Positions 25,111-32,771 of a stretch of DNA of 64,000 nucleotides are shown one piece after another (position 1 is the first letter of the stretch; every line of letters begins with the position of its first letter). Source of the stretch: an uncultured Roseibium sp. Lineage in GTDB: Bacteria; Pseudomonadota; Alphaproteobacteria; Rhizobiales; Stappiaceae. The stretch spans positions 620,001-684,000 of the forward strand of contig NZ_CANMFD010000003.1 in assembly GCF_947496995.1 (NCBI RefSeq), given 5' to 3'. A model generated the notes under the pieces. The model searched no databases and had not been told where the DNA came from. It worked only from the letters and a program-made list of their open reading frames with translations. The position numbers and the translations under genes are program-made.

Positions 25111-25587
25111 ATGATAAAATTAGATCAAATTGATTGCCGCATTCTCGAGGAACTTCAACGAGACGCGGCCCAGTCCCAGCGGGAGCTGGCGGACAGCATC
25201 GGCCTTTCCCAGAACGCCTGCTGGCGGCGCCTCAAGGCGCTGGAAGCCGCGGGCGCGATCCGCAATCACACGGTTCTGCTAAACCGGGAAAAACTGGGCG
25301 CCGGCCTCGTGGTCATCATGATGGTCCGGACGCGGCACCATTCCTCAGGCTGGCTGGGAACCTTCCGCGACCACGTCTCTTCCATTCCCAATGTTGTGGA
25401 TTTTTACAGGATCGGCGGGGACTATGACTACCTTATAAAGGTAGTAACGCGCGACATGACCAGCTATGACGCGATTTACCAGCGCCTCATATCCGAGGTG
25501 GAACTGGAGAACGTGACCTCCTATTTCGCCATGGAAGCCATAGCGGAGCAGCGTCCCTTCCCGCTTTGCCGGACGGACGAGGGTTAG
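25111..25587 (+). CDS. Lrp/AsnC family transcriptional regulator
   Basis: 158 residues. The N-terminal winged helix has DQIDCRILEELQRDAAQSQ and ADSIGLSQNACWRRLKALEAAG (about 5-48). The C-terminal RAM/effector domain (about 65-150) contains DFYRIGGDYDYLIKVVTRDM. Lrp/AsnC proteins sense amino acids and usually control divergent transport or catabolic genes. It is divergent from the ten-gene cluster, so it is the probable regulator. It converges on the TRAP permease gene with a 60-bp gap. Confidence 0.92.
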   Translation: MIKLDQIDCRILEELQRDAAQSQRELADSIGLSQNACWRRLKALEAAGAIRNHTVLLNREKLGAGLVVIMMVRTRHHSSGWLGTFRDHVSSIPNVVDFYRIGGDYDYLIKVVTRDMTSYDAIYQRLISEVELENVTSYFAMEAIAEQRPFPLCRTDEG

Positions 25588-25611
25588 GGTACGGAGCGTC
25601 CCTGCCGAAAT

Positions 25612-25661
25612 GCGAAAAGCGCTGTATTTCCGTCTTTTCGCTGCAACCTAAATCAGGTTGC
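25612..25661. terminator. Two hairpins between convergent lrp and TRAP genes
   Basis: GCGAAAAG (25612-25619) pairs with CTTTTCGC (25634-25641), and GCAACCT (25643-25649) pairs with AGGTTGC (25655-25661) across the TRAP stop codon. Neither has a long T-run, so termination strength is uncertain. Confidence 0.4.
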
Positions 25662-27441
25662 CACCGACGAAAATCACGGCGAGACCGGCGCCTGCGGACA
25701 ACAGCCTTTTCCATGGTGTCCTGTAGCCGATGATACCGAAGGACACGAGACCGAGCCCGGCCCCGATCTTGACCGCCGACGCAATTGCGGCAATTGGCGC
25801 GGCCGACAACTGGATGATCGACGGATTGGCGATCATGGCGAGCGGAATGACATAAAGGCCGACGCCAAGCGCCATGGCCGTCATCGCAACCTTGAGCCAG
25901 TTCTCGCCAACCATGCCGGCCGCGATGAAAACCGCCCCGCACACCGGTGGCGTGATTGTTGAAAGCAGGGCGAACCAGAACACGAAGAGGTGCGCCTGCA
26001 GCGGCTCCAGTCCCTGCTGTATCAGCGCTGGACCGGCGACAGATACACAGATGACGTAAGCGGCGGTTGTCGGCACTTCCATGCCGAGCACGAGACAGGC
26101 CAGTGCCGTCAGGAACAGCGACGGCCACAGGTACCCGCCCGAACCGGACAGGATCAGGGACGTGATCTTGACCCCGAGCCCGGTGATCGCAAGAACGCCG
26201 ATGATGATCGAGGCGCAGACAATGATGGCCGCAATTACGGAAACCTGACGCGCTGCGTTCAGAAACGCGTCTTCCATCCTTCGAAGGATTTCCCGGTGAT
26301 CGAAGGTGCCCTTGGCATTGAAGAAGAGCAGCACGAACCCGGCCAGGATGGCGATGCAGGCTGCATATTGCGGCGTATAGTTCGCCACAAACATCCCGTT
26401 GAGCAGGACCAGAAACGGCACCAGAAAGAACGCCGAGGTGATGACAACCTGCCTCAGGCGTGGCTGATCTTCCCGCGCGACGGAAGCAAGATCGAAGCGG
26501 CGGGCATAGGCATTGATTCCCACCCAGACGGCAAAGAAATACAGGACGGCCGGAAGCAGCGCCGCCGCCATGATCTGGGTGTAGGGTACGCGGGTCAGCT
26601 CAACCATGACAAAGGCTCCGGCGCCCATCAGCGGCGGCATGATCTGTCCACCCGAGGAGGCAACAGCCTCGACAGCGCCAGCCAGTCTCCTGGGATAGCC
26701 GAGCCGGGTCATGGCCGGCAGGGTGATCGCGCCGGTGGAGGCAACATTTGCGGAAGCAGACCCGGAGATCGATCCGAACAACGCCGAGGAGAGAACCGAA
26801 ACCTTGGCAGCTCCCCCCTTCAGACGGCCCGCCGCGGCGGCGGCAACATTCATGAAGCCCTGCCCTGCCTCACCCGCGTTCAGCACCGCGCCGAAGATCA
26901 CGAAGATCGCCACGACATTGACCGAGACGCCGGTCAGGCTTCCCCAGATGCCGCCTTCCGCAATTGTCAGTGTTCCCAGGAAGCTGGCAACCGGCGTCCC
27001 CGAATGACCGAATTCACCGGGTATGTACTGTCCGAAAAGACCGTAGGCGAGGGCAAGACCGGCAACGATCGGCAGCGGCCAGCCGATGGCACGCCGCGCG
27101 CCCTCCAGGACGGTCACCAGCAAAACAACGGCCACGACGCGCTGAAAGGTGCCTTCCAGAAAACCGTACTGGTCGGACAGCGCGGACTGGTTGACCGCGA
27201 CCCAGATGCAGGCGGCAATTCCCGCGACGCAGAAAACCGCGCCGCTCGCCCGCCGGGTGACTCCACCGCCCGCGAAAATGAAGATCCAGGGCAGCGCCAG
27301 AGCAAGATGCAGCGGCCGGCTGACGAGATTGGGAACGAGGCCCGAAAAGATCAGCCCGAGGTGAAAGGCGACGAGAGTGACGGCCAGAACGATCATCGCC
27401 GTTCGCCAGAAAGGCGTGTTTGCAGGTTCGCTGCGGATCAT
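25648..27441 (-). CDS. TRAP transporter fused permease (4TM/12TM, TAXI type)
   Basis: 597 residues, a fusion of small and large TRAP membrane subunits, with some 15 or more hydrophobic segments. The segment GQIMPPLMGAGAFVMVELT near residue 255 and SANVASTGAITLPAMTRLGYP near residue 217 are typical of the DctM-like part of TAXI-TRAP permeases. These use ion gradients to import organic acids or amino acids delivered by a TAXI binding protein. The latter is encoded 139 bp upstream on the same strand. The intervening gap has no gene. Confidence 0.9.
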   Translation of the reverse strand: MIRSEPANTPFWRTAMIVLAVTLVAFHLGLIFSGLVPNLVSRPLHLALALPWIFIFAGGGVTRRASGAVFCVAGIAACIWVAVNQSALSDQYGFLEGTFQRVVAVVLLVTVLEGARRAIGWPLPIVAGLALAYGLFGQYIPGEFGHSGTPVASFLGTLTIAEGGIWGSLTGVSVNVVAIFVIFGAVLNAGEAGQGFMNVAAAAAGRLKGGAAKVSVLSSALFGSISGSASANVASTGAITLPAMTRLGYPRRLAGAVEAVASSGGQIMPPLMGAGAFVMVELTRVPYTQIMAAALLPAVLYFFAVWVGINAYARRFDLASVAREDQPRLRQVVITSAFFLVPFLVLLNGMFVANYTPQYAACIAILAGFVLLFFNAKGTFDHREILRRMEDAFLNAARQVSVIAAIIVCASIIIGVLAITGLGVKITSLILSGSGGYLWPSLFLTALACLVLGMEVPTTAAYVICVSVAGPALIQQGLEPLQAHLFVFWFALLSTITPPVCGAVFIAAGMVGENWLKVAMTAMALGVGLYVIPLAMIANPSIIQLSAAPIAAIASAVKIGAGLGLVSFGIIGYRTPWKRLLSAGAGLAVIFVGGNLI

Positions 27442-27580
27442 GGAATTGCTTGTCTGACCGAGATTGGAATGAGGATTGGCCGGCGTCGGTCGACACGTCC
27501 GGCCGAAAAGATCCGGCGCACGGTGCCGCCAGCAACTGCTGACGGCCGTGCGCCGGAGGTTTCAAGACACGGTGCTGCGA

Positions 27581-28537
27581 TTACTGCTGCGCGTCGGTGA
27601 GCTCGATGCCGGCTTCCTTGTAGTAGCGAACGGCACCGGGATGAAGTTTTCCGGTGATATTCGCCATCAGGGCCTGATCGACACCGTTCCACCACGGCGC
27701 ATCCGCGCCCATGTCGGCCTTTTGCTCCCAGAAGGTCTTGGTCAGCGTATAGGCGGTGTCGTCATCCATGGCCGTCGTCGTGAAGGCGGCGACCGGCAAT
27801 GAAGTGGTCACGATGTCTTCTTCCTGGCCGGCATATGTGCCCGCCGGGATCACCAGTTTCGCGCGCTTCGTCTGCGCGATCTGGTCGTCATCGAGGGAAA
27901 GGACACGCACATCGGTGGACGCGGCAGCCTCGATGACATTCGGCGCCGGCCAGGAGCCGGCCGTCACGAAGCCGTCGATCTGGCCGTTTTTCAGGGCCGC
28001 GACCGCGTTCGAAAGCTCGACTTCGGCAAGGTCAACCTTGCCTTCCAGACCGAACAGATTGAGGTATTTTGCACCTTCCGTGGCTCCGAACGAGCCCTTG
28101 CCGAGCAGGATGGTCTTGCCTTCCATACCCGCGAAATCCGTCACGCCGCTTTCGTCCGACATCACGAAATGCATGGTCAGCGACGGGATCGGAAACAGGG
28201 CGCGGATTTCGTCGAACTTCGGATCTCCCTTGCCCTCGAACATCGCCTTCCCGCCCTGCGCCAGCGACACCAGCACCGGCGGAGTGGTAAAGACATAGTC
28301 GCCTCCCCTCGCCTTGGCTTCCATCACGTTCTGGACGGAGCCCTGGCTTTCCTCGACGGTCACGATCATCTCGCCATCGCTTCCGGCCTTGACGGCTTCG
28401 GCAATCTGAACGCCCATCTGGTAGTAGGAGGAGGTGGATTTTGCGGACTTGTAGGTGATCCGCGTTTCGGCCTGTGCCTGTGTGACACCGAGCGCGAGTG
28501 CGAGCGAAAAGCCCAGCTTGAGCATTTTGTTAGACAT
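27581..28537 (-). CDS. TAXI family TRAP solute-binding protein
   Basis: 318 residues with a cleavable signal peptide (MSNKMLKLGFSLALALGVTQ, cut near AQA-E). The mature protein has ITYKSAKSTSSYYQMGVQIAEAV and GKTILLGKGSFGATEGAKYL, characteristic of TAXI proteins, several of which bind glutamate or 2-oxoglutarate. It supplies the fused permease encoded downstream. Substrate cannot be deduced here. Placed beside an Lrp-controlled cluster, it might share its physiology, but the two are separated by convergent terminator-like hairpins. Confidence 0.9.
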   Translation of the reverse strand: MSNKMLKLGFSLALALGVTQAQAETRITYKSAKSTSSYYQMGVQIAEAVKAGSDGEMIVTVEESQGSVQNVMEAKARGGDYVFTTPPVLVSLAQGGKAMFEGKGDPKFDEIRALFPIPSLTMHFVMSDESGVTDFAGMEGKTILLGKGSFGATEGAKYLNLFGLEGKVDLAEVELSNAVAALKNGQIDGFVTAGSWPAPNVIEAAASTDVRVLSLDDDQIAQTKRAKLVIPAGTYAGQEEDIVTTSLPVAAFTTTAMDDDTAYTLTKTFWEQKADMGADAPWWNGVDQALMANITGKLHPGAVRYYKEAGIELTDAQQ

Positions 28538-28636
28538 CGTTTTCTCCCTGAAAGGCCGGCAGACTATGTCCTGATCGACACCGTGGCAACGCGTTTTCGC
28601 CGCTCTTCCGGAAAACGAGATCTTCAGGGGAACAAA

Positions 28637-28665
28637 AAACCGCCGGCTGGATCAGCCGGCGGTTT
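28637..28665 (-). terminator. Intrinsic terminator of trcR
   Basis: AACCGCCGGCT and its complement AGCCGGCGGTT form an 11-bp stem with a four-base GATC-type loop. On the minus strand it is followed by six T residues. It lies 30 bp after the trcR stop. Confidence 0.85.
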
Positions 28666-28694
28666 GACAGTTCGCAACAGAACGGATCGAAACC

Positions 28695-29585
28695 CTATTT
28701 TTCCTTGACGGCTTCGTCAGTTTCCGTTTCGTCAACAGCTTCGGGTTCCGCGTCGGCTTCCACCTCTGCATCAGTCTCCTCGGCAGCTACGACCTCTGTC
28801 TCGGCTTCGGTTTCGACTTCTGCCTCCACACCGGCTTCAGCCTCTTCGGCGAGAGCATCGGCTTCGACAGCCTCTTCGCTGCTCACCTTTTTCGGCATGC
28901 CCAGATTCGCAAAGACCGCGTCCGCGTCGATCTCTTCTTCTTCCTCACGCTTGATCGGCTTGCTCGTACCGAACGAGAAGGCAGCAGCGAGGGCGTCTTC
29001 GCTGGTCGATTCTTCGACCGGCATCAGCGTCTCGGCAGGACCGCCTGCGACCGGCTGCGGTGCGTTCTTGGCGGCCTTTTCGACTTCCATGTCCAGTTCA
29101 AGCTGGCTGCATAGGCTGAGCGTGACCGGATCGGAGGGAACCAGGTTCGACGAATTCCAGTGTGTGCGATCACGGATCGCGGCGATTGTCGGCTTGGTGG
29201 TGCCGACCAAGCGCATGATCTGCGCGTCCTTCAGTTCCGGATGGTTGCGCACCAGCCACAGGATGGCGTTCGGGCGGTCCTGACGGCGGGAGACGGGCGT
29301 GTAACGCGGTCCCTTGCGCTTGGATTCCGGCACCACCACTTTCGAACCCTGAAGCTTCAGCTGGTAGTTCGGATCAGCCTGCGCATTCTCCACTTCCTCG
29401 CGGGTCAGCTGGCCCGTCAGGATAGGATCGAGGCCCTTGATTCCCTGCGCGGCTTCGCCATCGGCAATCGCCTTCACCTCCAGCGGGTGAAGTTTGCAGA
29501 ACGCGGCGATCTGGGTGAAGCTCAGCGCGGTATTGTCCACAAGCCAGACAGCGGTTGCCTTCGGCATCAGCGGCGTATTCGCCAT
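28695..29585 (-). CDS. trcR: Cell-cycle transcriptional regulator TrcR (DUF1013) with long acidic tail
   Basis: 296 residues from ATG 29585, with GAGGAATTT upstream. The N-terminal two thirds (about 1-170) is the DUF1013 domain: MPKATAVWLVDNTALSFTQI, FCKLHPLEVKAIADGE, then NAILWLVRNHPELKDAQI and LVGTTKPTIAAIRDRTHW, a helix-turn-helix-like segment. DUF1013 proteins are named TrcR and are nearly confined to alphaproteobacteria. From about residue 220 the protein is an acidic low-complexity tail rich in Glu/Ala/Val (EAEAGVEAEVETEAETE). Tails of varying length occur; this one is long. Single-gene unit with its own terminator. Confidence 0.88.
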   Translation of the reverse strand: MANTPLMPKATAVWLVDNTALSFTQIAAFCKLHPLEVKAIADGEAAQGIKGLDPILTGQLTREEVENAQADPNYQLKLQGSKVVVPESKRKGPRYTPVSRRQDRPNAILWLVRNHPELKDAQIMRLVGTTKPTIAAIRDRTHWNSSNLVPSDPVTLSLCSQLELDMEVEKAAKNAPQPVAGGPAETLMPVEESTSEDALAAAFSFGTSKPIKREEEEEIDADAVFANLGMPKKVSSEEAVEADALAEEAEAGVEAEVETEAETEVVAAEETDAEVEADAEPEAVDETETDEAVKEK

Positions 29586-29738
29586 CGGATAAATTCCTCT
29601 CGTCTGCTCCCTCGCCCGGCAGGGCAAAAAAGCGGTGTTCGATTTCCATTTCAAGGGAAGTGGCCGGAATATAGGAGAAATGCCGCCAAAACGCAACGCA
29701 CTTGCATTCTGGCATTTCCTCGCGCCTTCCGTGGGAAT

Positions 29739-30743
29739 TCAGCCCCCCACGGTCAGGACGATTTTGCCAATGTGTCCAGAGCTTTCCATCCTTCGATGCG
29801 CCTCGGCGGCCTCGACCAGCGGAAAGGTTGAATCCATGATCGGCCGGATTTTGCCTGATTCGATCAGCGGCCAGACCTGGGCTTCCAGAGCTTCCGCGAT
29901 CGCCGTCTTGAAGGCATCGCTGCGCGGCCTGAGCGTGCTCCCCGTATGGGTCAGTCGCTTGACCATGAGGCGCGAGAAATTCACCTTTTCCGACACGCCG
30001 TTCAGGGTCGCGATCTGGCAGATCCGTCCTTCCACCGCGGCCGCCTTCCAGTTCCGTTCGACATAGTCGCCGCCAACCATATCCAGGATCACGTCGACGC
30101 CTTCGCCGCCCGTGACATCGAGGATGACCTTTTCAAACGCATCCTGACGGTAATTGATGACATGGTCCGCGCCGAGCTTCTGAACAGCCTCCGCTTTTTC
30201 CTGCGACCCGACGGTGGTGAAGACCTCCGCTCCAAAGGCCTTGGCGAGCTGTATGGCCGTCGTCCCGATTCCGGACGTTCCCCCGTGCACCAGAAACCGC
30301 TCGCCGCTCTTCAGCCCGCAGCGATCGAAGACATTGCTCCAGACCGTGAAAAAGGTTTCCGGCAATGCCGCAGCTTCTTGCATCGACAGCCCCGCCGGCA
30401 CCGGCAGGGCATGTCCGTCCACCACCTTGCAATATTCCGCATAGCCGCCGCCCGGGCACAGAGCCGTGACCTTGTCGCCGATGGCGTGACGCCCGCTCCC
30501 CGACCCGCGGGCCACCACTTCCCCGGCAACCTCGAGGCCGGGAAGGTCGGAGGCGCCCTTCGGCGGCGGATAGGCTCCCGCGCGCTGCAGGACATCCGGC
30601 CGGTTCACGCCGGCTGCAGCAACGCGGATCAGGATCTCGCCCGGGGCCGGTTCCGGCAGCGGGCGGGTTTCGCGCACCAGGACTTCCGGACCGCCCGGTT
30701 CGGATATCGCCACGGCTGTCATGCTGTCGGGCAGATTTTGCAT
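29739..30743 (-). CDS. NAD(P)H-quinone oxidoreductase, PIG3-type zinc-free MDR
   Basis: 334 residues from ATG 30743, preceded by AAGGAAAGGG; 24 extra upstream residues have no such signal. The GroES-like N-domain ends with the LPGLEVAGEVVARG segment, and the Rossmann loop is VHGGTSGIGTTAIQLAKAFGAEV near residue 143. NVFDRCGLKSGERFLVHGG and NRPDVLQRAGAYPPPKGASD match the TIGR02824/PIG3 group, which reduces quinones with NADPH. Cysteine ligands for catalytic zinc are missing, as expected. Cytoplasmic, single gene, divergent from the DUF1192 gene. Confidence 0.9.
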   Translation of the reverse strand: MQNLPDSMTAVAISEPGGPEVLVRETRPLPEPAPGEILIRVAAAGVNRPDVLQRAGAYPPPKGASDLPGLEVAGEVVARGSGSGRHAIGDKVTALCPGGGYAEYCKVVDGHALPVPAGLSMQEAAALPETFFTVWSNVFDRCGLKSGERFLVHGGTSGIGTTAIQLAKAFGAEVFTTVGSQEKAEAVQKLGADHVINYRQDAFEKVILDVTGGEGVDVILDMVGGDYVERNWKAAAVEGRICQIATLNGVSEKVNFSRLMVKRLTHTGSTLRPRSDAFKTAIAEALEAQVWPLIESGKIRPIMDSTFPLVEAAEAHRRMESSGHIGKIVLTVGG

Positions 30744-30892
30744 AGCACCCTTTCCTTTTTGGTTCATTTTGGGACTGGCTAGGCGATCCGTGCCTGGCAT
30801 ATGGTAAAATCGCACTGAACCTATTTGAAGGAATGCGGATCAGACAAGCGCTATGGAACGAATTCGCCTGTCTTGCGTGAGGGAAAGCGACA

Positions 30893-31090
30893 ATGGGTCT
30901 GTTTGACGAAGATGTCCCCAAAAAACCCGCCTCCGGCACAATTACCGTAGGGGAAGAATTGTCCACACTTTCGGAGACCGATCTCGCGGAGCGGATCAAG
31001 GCGCTGGGAGACGAAATTAATCGCACCCGGCAGGAGCTTGAGCAACGCGGGAATATTCGCGATGCTGCCAACTCTATTTTTCAAAAATAA
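30893..31090 (+). CDS. DUF1192 family small protein
   Basis: 65 residues. MGLFDEDVPKKP and LSETDLAERIKALGDEINRT are the DUF1192 signature: a short disordered start followed by one amphipathic helix. The family is alphaproteobacterial and of unknown function. It is separated from a divergent quinone oxidoreductase by about 150 bp and followed by a small-RNA candidate. Confidence 0.85.
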   Translation: MGLFDEDVPKKPASGTITVGEELSTLSETDLAERIKALGDEINRTRQELEQRGNIRDAANSIFQK

Positions 31091-31209
31091 CTTGGCAAAT
31101 TTCTATAAAATTTGAAACAAACCCAATCTGTTACCGCGTCTCATGGTAAACAGAGTAGGTAAAAATTAACTTGTTTACCTCTTGTTAATCTTTCCAAATT
31201 ATAAATTTA

Positions 31210-31306
31210 TACATCCAGTCATCTGGATTTGAGTGGCTCCTGTCCACTCTGTTTGACGCCTCCCTGTTAATGACTCAGAGCCGCATTCCAGCGGCTCTTT
31301 TTTTTG
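31210..31306 (+). ncRNA. Candidate small RNA with three hairpins and intrinsic terminator
   Basis: Three consecutive stems are visible: ATCCAG/CTGGAT (31213-31228), GAGTGG/CCACTC with loop CTCCTGT (31231-31249), and AGAGCCGC/GCGGCTCT (31277-31298) followed by seven more Ts. Between stems 2 and 3 the sequence GCCTCCCTG is unpaired. The terminator is 187 bp after the DUF1192 stop and 200 bp before rcdA, too far from either to be an ordinary gene terminator. AT-rich DNA upstream could hold the promoter. CUCC-type loops are typical of alphaproteobacterial regulatory RNAs. It could instead be a long DUF1192 3' UTR. Confidence 0.4.
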
Positions 31307-31404
31307 CCTCCACCTCATAGTAAGGTGCCTGTGTTCTGGTTAATGGCTGTTTGCCTTTGTAAATGGCACACGGATTGCTCAGTAAATGGCATGAAGACCT
31401 GCAT

Positions 31405-31421
31405 TGTTCCAAAAAGGAACA
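31405..31421. promoter_or_regulatory. Palindrome in the rcdA upstream region
   Basis: TGTTCC-AAAAA-GGAACA is a perfect inverted repeat about 85 bp before the rcdA start, with the spacing of a repressor dimer site. It is not the direct-repeat GTTC-N7-GTTC LexA box of alphaproteobacteria. The regulator is unknown. Confidence 0.35.
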
Positions 31422-31505
31422 CATTGTCCCGGCTGTTTTATCCTGGGTCAGTTTCTGAAGAGATGCATGGTTCAACCGGAAGAGCAATTGAGGCGCAGTA
31501 ATCCT

Positions 31506-32048
31506 ATGACGGAAGACATGAAAAAAGCCGGTGGTCCTGTTGAAACGGTGCACATCGCGCATCACCTGGCCAGTTCCGACAACTTTCAGAGCCTGTTTCA
31601 GGAAGGCATGTCGCTGGTGGAAGAAACAGCCATGTATCTGGACGGAGCCGGCCGCGAGGAAGCCAAGCAGCTTCCGCGTCCCACTTCGCTTGCCTATGCC
31701 ACTGAATCCATGCGTTTGACGACCCGGTTGATGCAGCTCGCTTCCTGGCTTCTCCTGCAGCGGGCCGTGAACGAGGGCGAAATGTCCCGTGAACAGGCCG
31801 GCAGTGACAAGAACAAGGTTCGCCTCGATAAATTGAGCAGCGCGACCGGTGGCCCGACCTGGGAAGAGCTTCCCGATACCCTGCGCGATCTCATCGAACG
31901 CTCGACCCGCCTGCAGGAACGCGTGGTTCATCTCGACAAGATGCTTTACCGCAAGGACGAGACGGAGCGCTCCGAAGAAGCCAACAACGACAATCCGGTC
32001 GCTTCGCAGATCAGCCAGCTCCACGCTGCCTTCGGCAAACTCGGCTGA
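31506..32048 (+). CDS. rcdA: RcdA-like (DUF1465) CtrA-degradation adaptor
   Basis: 180 residues from ATG 31506; an upstream in-frame ATG at 31467 would add 13 residues. FQEGMSLVEETAMYLDGAGR, LAYATESMRLTTRLMQLASW and LLLQRAVNEGEMS are the DUF1465 core, the family of Caulobacter RcdA. RcdA binds phosphorylation-controlled CpdR on ClpXP and delivers CtrA and other substrates for proteolysis. The cpdR gene lies in the same window at 60733. The C-terminus is hydrophilic and probably disordered. Confidence 0.88.
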   Translation: MTEDMKKAGGPVETVHIAHHLASSDNFQSLFQEGMSLVEETAMYLDGAGREEAKQLPRPTSLAYATESMRLTTRLMQLASWLLLQRAVNEGEMSREQAGSDKNKVRLDKLSSATGGPTWEELPDTLRDLIERSTRLQERVVHLDKMLYRKDETERSEEANNDNPVASQISQLHAAFGKLG

Positions 32049-32072
32049 CGCTACTCCGGAACTTCAATTCTC

Positions 32073-32100
32073 AAAAAAGCCGCCTCCGGGCGGCTTTTTT
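32073..32100 (+). terminator. Intrinsic terminator of rcdA
   Basis: GCCGCC-TCCG-GGCGGC with six A before and six T after (32073-32100), 25 bp after the rcdA stop. It could act on both strands. Confidence 0.9.
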
Positions 32101-32168
32101 CGTTTCCCGTTTCAGATCGACTTCAGAGCCGCAGGCAGAAGTCCTGTTTCGGCACATCTTCCGGAAAC

Positions 32169-32196
32169 AAAAAAACCCGGCCAGAGGCCGGGCTTT
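32169..32196 (-). terminator. Intrinsic terminator of rpmE
   Basis: CCCGGCC-AGA-GGCCGGG; on the minus strand the stem is followed by seven T residues. It starts about 30 bp after the rpmE stop. Confidence 0.88.
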
Positions 32197-32224
32197 CGAT
32201 AACAAGGCTGTTGTCGCGGACTGA

Positions 32225-32449
32225 TCAGGAGCCCAGGAAACCAGCGAACTTGTTCTTGAAGCGGGACACGCGGCCGCCGCGGTCCATCAACTGACGGTCA
32301 CCGCCGGTCCATGCCGGATGAGACGTCGGGTCGATGTCGAGCTGCAGGGTGTCGCCTTCCGCACCATAGGTGGAGCGGGTGGTGAATTCGGTGCCATCGG
32401 TCATGACGACCTTGATGGTGTGGTAGTCGGGATGGATATCCGCTTTCAT
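32225..32449 (-). CDS. rpmE: 50S ribosomal protein bL31, zinc-free form
   Basis: 74 residues from ATG 32449. [20 protein letters not shown] followed by FTTRSTYG and [13 protein letters not shown] fits bL31. The zinc-binding CxxC of the other type is replaced by VMTDGT, so this is the C-minus version, which does not bind zinc. It lies on the outside of the 50S subunit at the subunit bridge. As a monocistronic gene with its own terminator it is typical for alphaproteobacteria. The bL36 at 60249 also lacks zinc ligands. Confidence 0.94.
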   Translation of the reverse strand: MKADIHPDYHTIKVVMTDGTEFTTRSTYGAEGDTLQLDIDPTSHPAWTGGDRQLMDRGGRVSRFKNKFAGFLGS

Positions 32450-32771
32450 GACCGGTCCTTTCAAGCGCTTCAAAACGTCTTTCCGTGAAAGCCGCAACGC
32501 CAGCGCAAACGAGATAAAGGGCCGCCGATCCGGATGCGGACGCCGCCCTCACAAACATGAGGCGGGGATATACCCCAAGGTGCCGGGCAAGACAAGGGGC
32601 AAAATCCGGCAATCTCCTCCTGCCTTCAGGAATGGGAGCGGCCCGCCTGCCGGCCCGTCTTCCCGGCTGCCCGGACCTTCGATGATCCCTTCGAGCGCCC
32701 GGACTTGACCTATGCCATTGAGCCCGCCGCCGAACATGTTAAAGACATTCGCAAACGACGAGGAGACCCTT

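Larger units (their letters stand above)
31091..31505. other. AT-rich intergenic region before rcdA
   Basis: 415 bp without a protein gene. The first 120 bp are AT-rich, with an inverted repeat AGGTAAA/TTTACCT (31157-31163 and 31174-31180). A small-RNA candidate follows at 31210-31306. Nearer rcdA, TGTTCC-AAAAA-GGAACA at 31405-31421 is a perfect palindrome in the probable rcdA promoter. Confidence 0.6.

Noticed and set aside
31405..31421. LexA (SOS) box
   Set aside because: The alphaproteobacterial LexA site is a direct repeat GTTC-N7-GTTC; here the arms are inverted (GTTC-N7-GAAC).
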